Below, piece by piece: positions 56,967 to 64,000 of a stretch of 64,000 bases of DNA. The position numbers were made by a program, and so were the translations under genes. Origin of the DNA: an uncultured Bacilli bacterium. GTDB taxonomy: Bacteria; Bacillota_I; Bacilli_A; RF39; UBA660. The DNA lies in contig CAJUKB010000005.1 in the NCBI GenBank assembly GCA_910587325.1, positions 9,985 to 73,984 of the forward strand, given 5' to 3'. Within the stretch, counting starts at the first letter, position 1; every line of letters starts with the position of its first letter. The notes under the pieces are model-generated. The model saw nothing but the letters and a program-made list of their open reading frames with translations, did not search any database and had not been told where the DNA came from.

Positions 56967-59501
56967 TTACAACTTAAAATCATCTAGAAAATCTGCCATT
57001 GTAAATTCTTTTACTTTTGGAGTTTCTTCTTGCTTTGTTTCTTCTGCCAATTCTTTTTCTTCTTTTTTATTTTCTTTCTTTAAGAAACTTTCAAGTTCAC
57101 ATTTTTTATGAATAACATCTATTTTATGTTTTGTAATAGAAGAACCTGTACTTACTAAATCCATAATCGCAATTTCACTATTTTTAATTTCTTTCACTTC
57201 ACTATCCGATTTTAATAAAATAATGTCTCTTGCGTCCGTTTCCATCGCTTTAATAATTTCATAATTTACCGATTTTACTTTCTTCATTAAAGCATTGCCA
57301 CGTTTGGCACGTCCGGTTTCTTCAAGTTCACTTGTTTTAATTCTTTTTGCTGTTTTGTTATTGGTGAATATATCTATATATTCAGTTTCATTATAAGATA
57401 GTGCAGATACAACAACACATTCTTTTAAGTTCATTCCTTTAACACCTGATGATTTTACTCCTGTAAGAGGAATTTCAGACGTATTAAACTTCACATAATA
57501 GCCGTTACTACTCACTAAAATAATATTTTCTTGTGCAAAAAAGACATCTACTACTGCATCATCTTCTTTTAACTTAATAGCAGTCATTGGTTTTGAAAAA
57601 CGAGTGACGATATAATCTTTTATGCTACTTTTCTTGACCATACCATTTTTAGTTGCTGTAATAATTTCTTTTTTATCATCCTCCATCACCATGGAAGCAA
57701 TGACTTGTTCTTCACTCGCCATCATGACAATATTATTAACGTGTTTACCAAGTTCTTTCCACTTGGCTTCTGGTATTTTATGAACCGGAATATACAAATA
57801 ATTTCCTAAATTTGTAAAGACTAAGATTGTATCTAACGTGGTTACTTCAAATAAGCCCGTAACAAAGTCTCCTGGTTTTAATGTGGTTTCTTCATCGCCT
57901 CGAGAAGCATAAGACTTAGCACTTACCCGTTTTATATACCCTTCATTTGTGACAACGACAACCACATTTTCTTTTGGAATCATGTCCGTCATATCTAACT
58001 TAATTTCGGTGACTTCATCTTTGATTTTGGTGCGTCTAGGATTCCCATATTCTTTTTTAATAATCTTAAGCTCTGTTTTCATAACATGTTTTAATGCTTC
58101 TTCATTATTCAAGATTTGCTCCCATATTTTGATATTTTTAGCAAGACGCTCCATCTCTTCTTGTAATGCCACAATATCAGTATTAGTTAAACGATAAAGT
58201 TGTAACTCTACAATCGCTTTTGCTTGTTCAAAAGTAAAATCATATTCTTTACTTAAATTTTCTATGGCATCACTTTTGTTTTTACTAGCACGAATAATAC
58301 GTATCACTTCATCTAAAATACTAATCGCTTTAACTAGACCTTCTAAAATATGATACTGTGCTTTTGCATGTTCTAAATCAAATTTTGTTCTTCTGGTTAC
58401 CACTTCTTTTTGATGGGCAATAAACGCATCTAATATTTCTAAAATGCCTACGAGTCTAGGACGCCTGTTTACAATCGCCACCATATTAAAGTTATAATTA
58501 ATTTGTAAATCGGTATTTTTAAGTAAATAATTTAACACAAGTTCAGCATTAGCATTGCTTTTTAAGTCAATTGTGAGTTTTGCCATATGTTCGTTATCCG
58601 ATTCATCAATGACATCGTTAATGCCTTCAATCTTTTTATCTAGTTTAATTTCAGTGATTTTCTTAATCAATTGTTCTTTTACTACTTCATAAGGAATAGA
58701 ATGCACAACGATTTGTTTTTTAGAGCCACTTGTAACAATTTCACAATTTGCTTTTAAAATGACTTTCCCTTTTCCTTTTGTATAGGCATCAATCAGTCCA
58801 TTTTTGCCTTCAATGACACCACCTGTTGGAAAGTCTGGTCCCGGAAGTAGTTCCATAATCGTTTCTAACTTACAATTAGGTGAATCAATTCTTTTTACGG
58901 TAGCATCAATGACTTCACCTAAATTATGGGTCGGAATATTGGTTGCATACCCAGCACTAATTCCTGTTGAACCATTCACCAAAAGGTTTGGAAATGCTGC
59001 AGGTAAAACAGTTGGTTCTAATTCTTCATCATCAAAATTATACGTCATTTCTACTGTATTTTTAGGAATAGAAATGAGCATTTCTTCCGCAATTTTTGAT
59101 AACCTTGCTTCTGTGTAACGCATAGCAGCAGGACCATCCCCATCAATAGAACCATTATTTCCATGAATATCGATTAAACACTCACGCATTTTCCAATCTT
59201 GGCTCATACGAACTAAAGCATCATAAATAGAAGAATCACCATGAGGATGGAATTTACCCATGATATCTCCAACAGCTCTAGCACTTTTACGATAGGGTTT
59301 ATCATGTTTAAATCCGGATATGAACATACAATACAAAATTCTTCTTTGTACAGGTTTTAAACCATCTCTTACATCAGGCAAGGCACGTTCTTGTATAATT
59401 TCTTTTGAATATCTTCCAAAACCGGTTTCCATAATTTCTTCTAAACTATAATCATAAATCTTCTCTATAATTTCTTTTGCTGTTTCCTTTTTCTTTGGCA
59501 T
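56967..59501 (-). CDS. parC: DNA topoisomerase IV subunit A
   Basis: An 844-residue type IIA topoisomerase subunit that decatenates daughter chromosomes. The breakage-reunion domain has ALPDVRDGLKPVQRRILYCM, KSARAVGDIMGKFHPHGDSS and the catalytic Tyr129 in AAMRYTEARLSKIAEEM. The C-terminal beta-propeller starts around residue 500, followed by a charged tail. The GyrA-box (QRRGGKG) is absent, supporting ParC. Unusually, parE is not adjacent: two genes lie between. Confidence 0.95.
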   Translation of the reverse strand: MPKKKETAKEIIEKIYDYSLEEIMETGFGRYSKEIIQERALPDVRDGLKPVQRRILYCMFISGFKHDKPYRKSARAVGDIMGKFHPHGDSSIYDALVRMSQDWKMRECLIDIHGNNGSIDGDGPAAMRYTEARLSKIAEEMLISIPKNTVEMTYNFDDEELEPTVLPAAFPNLLVNGSTGISAGYATNIPTHNLGEVIDATVKRIDSPNCKLETIMELLPGPDFPTGGVIEGKNGLIDAYTKGKGKVILKANCEIVTSGSKKQIVVHSIPYEVVKEQLIKKITEIKLDKKIEGINDVIDESDNEHMAKLTIDLKSNANAELVLNYLLKNTDLQINYNFNMVAIVNRRPRLVGILEILDAFIAHQKEVVTRRTKFDLEHAKAQYHILEGLVKAISILDEVIRIIRASKNKSDAIENLSKEYDFTFEQAKAIVELQLYRLTNTDIVALQEEMERLAKNIKIWEQILNNEEALKHVMKTELKIIKKEYGNPRRTKIKDEVTEIKLDMTDMIPKENVVVVVTNEGYIKRVSAKSYASRGDEETTLKPGDFVTGLFEVTTLDTILVFTNLGNYLYIPVHKIPEAKWKELGKHVNNIVMMASEEQVIASMVMEDDKKEIITATKNGMVKKSSIKDYIVTRFSKPMTAIKLKEDDAVVDVFFAQENIILVSSNGYYVKFNTSEIPLTGVKSSGVKGMNLKECVVVSALSYNETEYIDIFTNNKTAKRIKTSELEETGRAKRGNALMKKVKSVNYEIIKAMETDARDIILLKSDSEVKEIKNSEIAIMDLVSTGSSITKHKIDVIHKKCELESFLKKENKKEEKELAEETKQEETPKVKEFTMADFLDDFKL

Positions 59502-59525
59502 TTTTTACACCTTCTTTTCATTTCT

Positions 59526-60548
59526 TTATTCTTCTATATCAATATGTAAATTTATTTCTTCTTCGGTAGGCAATGAATCTAAAATTTCTTTAGGTAAAAC
59601 TTTACTAATTTCATAAGAACTTACCCCTATTGGTTTATGAATATCTTTAAGCGAATACTCTACCATAAATTTATCTTTACTTTTGCAAAGAATAAGTCCT
59701 ATAGAAGGATTATCACTTTCACTTTTTATCAAATCATCTACCGCAGATAAATAAAAATTTAATTTTCCGGCAAATTCAGGTTTAAATGGAACTGATTTAA
59801 GCTCAACCACAATATAACAATGCAATTTTAAATGATAAAATAGCATATCAATATAAAAATCTTCATCTCCTACAGTCAGTTTATATTGATTTCCCACAAA
59901 GCTAAAACCATTACCTAACTCCAATAAAACATCTCTAATTCGTTCTACTAATGCATTTTCTAATTCTTGTTCAACATATCTATCCATTAAAAATGGTAAA
60001 TTAAAAATATATGGATCCTTTTGTAAATCATGTGCTAAATCGCTCTGGGTATTAATTAATGTATCTTCAAAATTATTTATTTTTTTTGTTTTAATTTGTC
60101 TTTCGTATAATTTAAATTCAATTTGATGTACTAAAACTACTTTTGACCAATTATGACAAGCAGCCTCATTTGCATACCAAAATCTTTCCTCTTTATCTTT
60201 TATTTTATCTATTAAAATATTATTATGGGTCCAAGGTAATTTTGCCACTGCTGGTGGCAAAATTTCATCATCCATATATTCCATATAAAATTTTTTCATT
60301 CTACTTAAATTTCTTTTGGAAAAGCCCTTACTTTTAGGATAATCCAACTTTAATTCACATTCTAACTCTTCAATAAACTTACTTCCCCAATTCGAATTTT
60401 CGTAAATGATTTTCCCTATATGAAAATACAAATAAATTAGTCTTTTATTGGCATCACTCATTACCAAAACTTGAGTTTGGTTAATTTCTTCCTTAATTGT
60501 ATTAATAATTCTCTTAAAATCATTTCCTGCGATTTCAACCTTACCCAT
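59526..60548 (-). CDS. YhcG/DUF1016 family PD-(D/E)XK nuclease
   Basis: A 340-residue protein. The N-terminal DUF1016 helical domain has DANKRLIYLYFHIGKIIYEN, SKGFSKRNLSRMKKFYMEY and the typical LPWTHNNILIDKIKDKEER, FWYANEA. The C-terminal nuclease fold shows FSFVGNQYKLTVGDEDFYID, LFYHLKLHCYIVVELKSV (the D...ExK site) and FYLSAVDDLIKSESDNPSIG. The family is spread by transfer and is common in restriction and defence islands. ATG 60548 with GGTGA is preferred. It sits between parE and parC, an unusual place. Confidence 0.92.
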   Translation of the reverse strand: MGKVEIAGNDFKRIINTIKEEINQTQVLVMSDANKRLIYLYFHIGKIIYENSNWGSKFIEELECELKLDYPKSKGFSKRNLSRMKKFYMEYMDDEILPPAVAKLPWTHNNILIDKIKDKEERFWYANEAACHNWSKVVLVHQIEFKLYERQIKTKKINNFEDTLINTQSDLAHDLQKDPYIFNLPFLMDRYVEQELENALVERIRDVLLELGNGFSFVGNQYKLTVGDEDFYIDMLFYHLKLHCYIVVELKSVPFKPEFAGKLNFYLSAVDDLIKSESDNPSIGLILCKSKDKFMVEYSLKDIHKPIGVSSYEISKVLPKEILDSLPTEEEINLHIDIEE

Positions 60549-60567
60549 AATTTTCACCTTTTCTTTT

Positions 60568-61215
60568 TTATTTTCTACTGAATCCTTTTGGTTCATTGGC
60601 ATTTAAGATTGCTTCATATGCTTCAATTTCCTGTCTTCTATAAGTTGCCATTTGTTGATTGCCTTCTAGTTCAAAAAATTCCAATGCTTCTTTAGTGTAC
60701 TCCAATTGTTGTAAAATTCTACTCATATATTTTTCTTTTTTTAGGCAAATTTTAGAAACTCTTTCTTTTAATATTTCTTTTATTTCTTCATCGTCTGTTC
60801 CCATATTTATTACTTCTTCATAATGAGGATTTAAATGGTACCATGTAAATGTATCTATATTTGGATAAAAACCCGCACATTGTAAGTCAAAATCTTTAAA
60901 TCCGCTCTCTTGTATTTGAACTCTCAAAACCAAAACTTTAAAATCTGTTTGTTCCCTATAAATGTAGTTTATAAATTCTTTTATAAGTTGATGACGATTC
61001 ACATTTTTATCAAAAATAGTAATTCTACTTATCTCACCAACAATCATAGTAGGGTTTAAGAACATTGAAAGCTTAGCTATACCTCTTTCTAGTTCATCAT
61101 AAATATCAAATTCAACTTCATCTTCCTCCCTAAATTCTCTATTAATAGACAAGCCTTTTTTATTCCATTGCTGGTTATCCTTAAAATTTTCATCCAATTT
61201 CATTACAATTCTCAT
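60568..61215 (-). CDS. Unknown protein between parE and yhcG
   Basis: A 215-residue protein, not recognised. The middle (AKLSMFLNPTMIVGEISRIT, FDKNVNRHQLIKEFINYIYR, FKVLVLRVQIQESGFKDFDL, QCAGFYPN) has a strand-helix-strand pattern faintly like a GNAT core, without a clear acetyl-CoA loop. The last 70 residues are helical (ERVSKICLKKEKYMSRILQQ). GAGAGG lies 11 nt before ATG 61215. Its end overlaps the extended reading frame of the YhcG gene, but not its preferred start. Confidence 0.55.
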   Translation of the reverse strand: MRIVMKLDENFKDNQQWNKKGLSINREFREEDEVEFDIYDELERGIAKLSMFLNPTMIVGEISRITIFDKNVNRHQLIKEFINYIYREQTDFKVLVLRVQIQESGFKDFDLQCAGFYPNIDTFTWYHLNPHYEEVINMGTDDEEIKEILKERVSKICLKKEKYMSRILQQLEYTKEALEFFELEGNQQMATYRRQEIEAYEAILNANEPKGFSRK

Positions 61216-61231
61216 ATAAAGCTAATCCTCT

Positions 61232-63139
61232 CTACTTTCTAAAATCATCTTCTAAAGTAAAATCAACATTTTCGTTAATCCACTCTTTTCTAGGTTCTAC
61301 TTGGTCTCCCATTAAAAGGTGAATTCTTTTTTCTGCAACAGCGGCATCAGTTAAGGTTACACGAAGAAGTCGCCTGTTCGCTGGATCCATGGTAGTTTCA
61401 TAAAGTTCTTCGGCATTCATTTCTCCTAATCCTTTAAAACGTTGCACTTTATAATTCCCTTTTAATTCACTTTTTCGTTTTGCAAGTTCCTCATCATCTG
61501 CTATATACTCTTTCCCTTTATTTCCATGTTCAATGGAATAAAGAGGAGGTGTTGCAATATAAAGCATACCTGCTTCAATTAATGGGCGCATAAAACGATA
61601 AAAGAACGTTATCAAAAGAATTTGAATATGGGAACCATCCACATCGGCATCGGTCATAATAATAATTTTTCCGTAATTCGAGTCTTTGGGATCAAAGTCT
61701 GCTCCTAAGCCTGCTCCTATCGCATACTCAATTTGTTTTAACTCGGCATTCGAATTAATATCATTAGCACTTGCTTTCTCACAATTTAAAACTTTACCAC
61801 GTAACGGCATGATGGCTTGGGTTTCACGATTACGAAACTTTTTAGCAGAACCTCCTGCACTATCCCCTTCAACTAAGAAAAGTTCGTTTTTCGCATAATC
61901 CTTACCTGTTGCTTTAGCAAGCTTTTCGCTTAAAAGCCTTTCTTTTGAATTTTTGCCTGTTCCTTTACGCGCTGCTTCTCTTGCCTTTCTTGCCGCTTCT
62001 CTTGCAATACGACTCTTCATAGCTTTTTCTAAAATAGTAAGAGCAATTTCTTTATTTTCTTCTAAAAAGAATTTCAAGTTTTCATAAGTAATCGATTCCG
62101 TTACACTTTTTGCCTCCGGTGTACCAAGTTTTCCTTTTGTTTGCCCTTCAAATTGTAATAACTTTTCAGGAATTTTTAAACTAATAACAACACTTAAACC
62201 TTCCCTTACATCACTACCTTCTAAATTTGATTCTTTCCCTTTGATTAAATTATTAGACTTGGCATAATCATTAAATGCTTTGGTAATTCCTGTTTTAAAT
62301 CCAACTTCATGCGAACCGCCATCGCTTGTTTTTACATTATTAACAAAGCTCAAAATATTTTCATTATAGGAATCATTATATTGCATAGCGATATCCACTT
62401 CTATATCATTTTTGGAACCTATAAAATGAATGGCTTTATGTAATACATTTTTATTTTCATTGATATACTCAACAAAACTAACTAAACCATTCTCGTAATG
62501 AAACTCGCAAGATTTATTATCTTTCACATCTTCAATACTCACTTTTAAATTTGGAAGTAAAAAAGCACTTTCTTGCATTCTTTCTACAATCGTTGTATAA
62601 GAAAAACTAGCATTTTTAAACATTTCATAATCAGGAAGAAATGTAACCGTTGTTCCAGTTTTTTTTGATTCTCCTATCGTTTTTAAAGGACTTTCCACTT
62701 GTCCACCATTAAAAAACCTAATATTACTAATTTTCCCTTCATTATAGATTGTTACATCCATTCTTTTGGATAAGGCATTTACAACACTTGCCCCAACACC
62801 ATGTAATCCTCCACTTACTTTATACCCATCGCTTTCAAACTTACCACCAGCATGTAAAACAGTATAAATAACTTCAGGAGTTGATTTTCCACTTTCATGC
62901 ATTCCAATAGGTACTCCTCGTCCATTATCGCTAATCGTAATACTTGCATCCGGATTTAAAGTAATTTTAATTGTATCGCCATAGCCATTAATAATTTCGT
63001 CTATCGCGTTATCCACAATCTCCCAAATCAAATGATGAAGTCCACGTTTATCTGTTGAACCAATATACATACCTGGTCTTTTTCTAACCGCTTCTAAACC
63101 TTCTAATATTTTAATTGACGATGCATCATATTTTGCCAT
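61232..63139 (-). CDS. parE: DNA topoisomerase IV subunit B
   Basis: A 635-residue ATPase subunit of topoisomerase IV. The GHKL ATPase has EGLEAVRKRPGMYIGSTDKR, EIVDNAIDEIINGYG, ISDNGRGVPIGMH and GLHGVGASVVNALS. The Toprim domain has LVEGDSAGGSAKKFRNRETQ, PLRGKVLNCEKA and MTDADVDGSHIQILLITFFY. The C-terminus is QRFKGLGEMNAEELYETTMD. It has a good promoter and a GGTGG ribosome site. Confidence 0.96.
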   Translation of the reverse strand: MAKYDASSIKILEGLEAVRKRPGMYIGSTDKRGLHHLIWEIVDNAIDEIINGYGDTIKITLNPDASITISDNGRGVPIGMHESGKSTPEVIYTVLHAGGKFESDGYKVSGGLHGVGASVVNALSKRMDVTIYNEGKISNIRFFNGGQVESPLKTIGESKKTGTTVTFLPDYEMFKNASFSYTTIVERMQESAFLLPNLKVSIEDVKDNKSCEFHYENGLVSFVEYINENKNVLHKAIHFIGSKNDIEVDIAMQYNDSYNENILSFVNNVKTSDGGSHEVGFKTGITKAFNDYAKSNNLIKGKESNLEGSDVREGLSVVISLKIPEKLLQFEGQTKGKLGTPEAKSVTESITYENLKFFLEENKEIALTILEKAMKSRIAREAARKAREAARKGTGKNSKERLLSEKLAKATGKDYAKNELFLVEGDSAGGSAKKFRNRETQAIMPLRGKVLNCEKASANDINSNAELKQIEYAIGAGLGADFDPKDSNYGKIIIMTDADVDGSHIQILLITFFYRFMRPLIEAGMLYIATPPLYSIEHGNKGKEYIADDEELAKRKSELKGNYKVQRFKGLGEMNAEELYETTMDPANRRLLRVTLTDAAVAEKRIHLLMGDQVEPRKEWINENVDFTLEDDFRK

Positions 63140-63155
63140 GTTACCACCTTAAACA

Positions 63156-63184
63156 AGTATAACATAAAAAAAAAGACGGTGCAA
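63156..63184 (-). promoter_or_regulatory. parE promoter
   Basis: Minus strand -35 TTGCAC (63179-63184), 17-bp spacer, -10 TATACT (63156-63161), 16 bp before the start codon; overlaps the upstream terminator. Confidence 0.7.
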
Positions 63185-63213
63185 AACGTGACTGTCAAAT
63201 AAATGTCTTTTTA
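63166..63213 (-). terminator. Terminator of the camelysin-like gene
   Basis: Minus strand AAAAAGAC...GTCTTTTTTTTT with an imperfect inner stem; it ends just before the parE -10. Confidence 0.5.
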
Positions 63214-63215
63214 TC

Positions 63216-63875
63216 TTAATCTAATTTTGTTGCAGTTGCAATAGTAGAAATTCCAGCTTCAAAAGTTTGTCCTTCAATTCCAGGTGTAATTACATTTCCT
63301 TCTTTATCTCGAACTGCATTCTTTCCGCTTTCATCAATCCACAAACGTAAACTATAAGTTGCAGATCCGCCATCATCACTATTTTCATCTGTTTTTCCTT
63401 TTAAAGTACTTGTTTCTAATTCATAGGACTTTAAAATCTTTTTCGTAAATGTAAAATGAGATGTATCCATATTTGTTTTTGCCGTATCCAATGTTTGGGC
63501 AGTGGCAAGTGCACCATCTACCTTAACTAATGAATAATTTATTAAACTATCCTCTAACTTAACACCATCTACTTCTAAAGTATTTAAATAAATAGTGTAT
63601 TTTGCATCTACTGTACAAGTATTTTTTACTGTAAATATATAAGGAATTGTTTTCATTCCACTTTCATTACTCATAGGATAAGTATTCCCTAAATTAATAG
63701 AGGAACTTTCATCTTTAAATTCAAGAGAAAAACATCCTGTTTCAATAATATTTTCTGTCTCTTGGTAAATAGTTACTTTCCATAAAGCATAACTGCTTGC
63801 CATAAATAAAGTCATAACCATAAAAATAGCAATAACGGCAAGTGGAATACGATATCTTAGTCTCATACGCTTCAC
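63216..63875 (-). CDS. Secreted camelysin/TasA-like surface protein
   Basis: A 219-residue exported protein. The signal region IPLAVIAIFMVMTLFMASSY, ALWKV resembles the SipW-type leaders of TasA and CalY, where a helix is followed by S-A-x-A near the mature start. The mature part is beta-rich with Cys at ETGCFSLEF and KNTCTVDAKYTIYL, likely a disulfide. In Bacillus such proteins form matrix fibres or act as a protease (CalY). Whether the lepB-encoded peptidase or another processes it is unknown. Confidence 0.7.
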   Translation of the reverse strand: MKRMRLRYRIPLAVIAIFMVMTLFMASSYALWKVTIYQETENIIETGCFSLEFKDESSSINLGNTYPMSNESGMKTIPYIFTVKNTCTVDAKYTIYLNTLEVDGVKLEDSLINYSLVKVDGALATAQTLDTAKTNMDTSHFTFTKKILKSYELETSTLKGKTDENSDDGGSATYSLRLWIDESGKNAVRDKEGNVITPGIEGQTFEAGISTIATATKLD

Positions 63876-63900
63876 CTATTTTTTCTATTCTCTGTTTACT

Positions 63901-63929
63901 ATTATAGACCAAAAAAAACTTTTTGAAAA
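63901..63929 (-). promoter_or_regulatory. Promoter of the camelysin-like gene
   Basis: Minus strand -35 TTTTCA (63924-63929), 17-bp spacer, -10 TATAAT (63901-63906), 26 bp before the start codon. A weak inverted repeat TTCCC...GGGAA lies upstream at 63966-63990. Confidence 0.55.
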
Positions 63930-64000
63930 GTACCTAATTTACTTTCCTAAAATAAAGTTGAAAGTTCCCGCTTTTTAGAAAATGGGAAGTAAGTCTAAAA

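Overview
The window is AT-rich bacterial DNA using the standard bacterial code (TGA is a genuine stop, for example in the U32 peptidase gene). Most genes lie on the minus strand. The gene content points to a cell-walled, anaerobic Bacillota bacterium, probably an uncultured gut lineage near the Erysipelotrichia/RF39-type Bacilli: PPDK, desulfoferrodoxin, LTA synthase, MraZ-RsmH-FtsL-PBP, a YlbD/YlbE pair, a PopT (DUF368) transporter and a camelysin/TasA-like surface protein. The lineage is inferred from gene content only.

Layout. 1-205: probable 5' end of a group II intron. 284-3007: accessory operon (MerR regulator, alpha/beta hydrolase, cyclophilin-like protein, flavin reductase) behind a textbook MerR operator; the regulator has a nonsense codon and the hydrolase a frameshift. 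3459-13110 and 15981-20779: housekeeping genes ppdK, xerC-like recombinase, topA, ltaS-like, rnhB, rbgA, lepB, rplS, trmD, rimM, an SpoU methyltransferase and a YgjP-like protease. A gene graveyard at about 13.1-15.5 kb separates rbgA from lepB. It holds decayed KilA-N, RhuM, GNAT and nucleotidyltransferase genes.

20.8-24.2 kb: DUF2207 protein, LemA and PopT. 24.2-27.8 kb: a pseudopilin-like gene, then a compact bacteriocin locus that ordinary ORF calling misses. It has a C39-peptidase ABC transporter, a miniature membrane accessory protein and two double-glycine leader peptides, each with a lone Cys at the C-terminus. 28.0-28.8 kb: IS982 transposase and prepilin remnants. 28.9-45.3 kb: two loci that each encode a coiled-coil membrane protein followed by a small acidic protein, interspersed with phosphomannomutase, purine nucleoside phosphorylase, U32 peptidase, a J-domain protein, a protein with four identical 219-bp repeats, a DNase and a sirtuin.

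45.3-49.1 kb: start of the division/cell wall cluster (mraZ-rsmH-ftsL-PBP) with MraZ boxes. 49.3-49.6 kb: a candidate type I toxin-antitoxin, with a 29-residue hydrophobic peptide, a convergent antisense RNA and a 5'/3' fold-back element. 49.6-56.9 kb: MBL-fold pseudogene, efp, rpmG, a nucleotidyltransferase pseudogene, a second PBP, nfo, a pseudopilin and ylbE/ylbD. 57-63.9 kb: parC and parE, separated by a YhcG-type nuclease and an unknown gene, then a secreted surface protein.

Lesions (about ten frameshifts or stops) are confined to accessory genes, while dozens of core genes are intact. That favours real decay over sequencing error, although many lesions lie in homopolymers.
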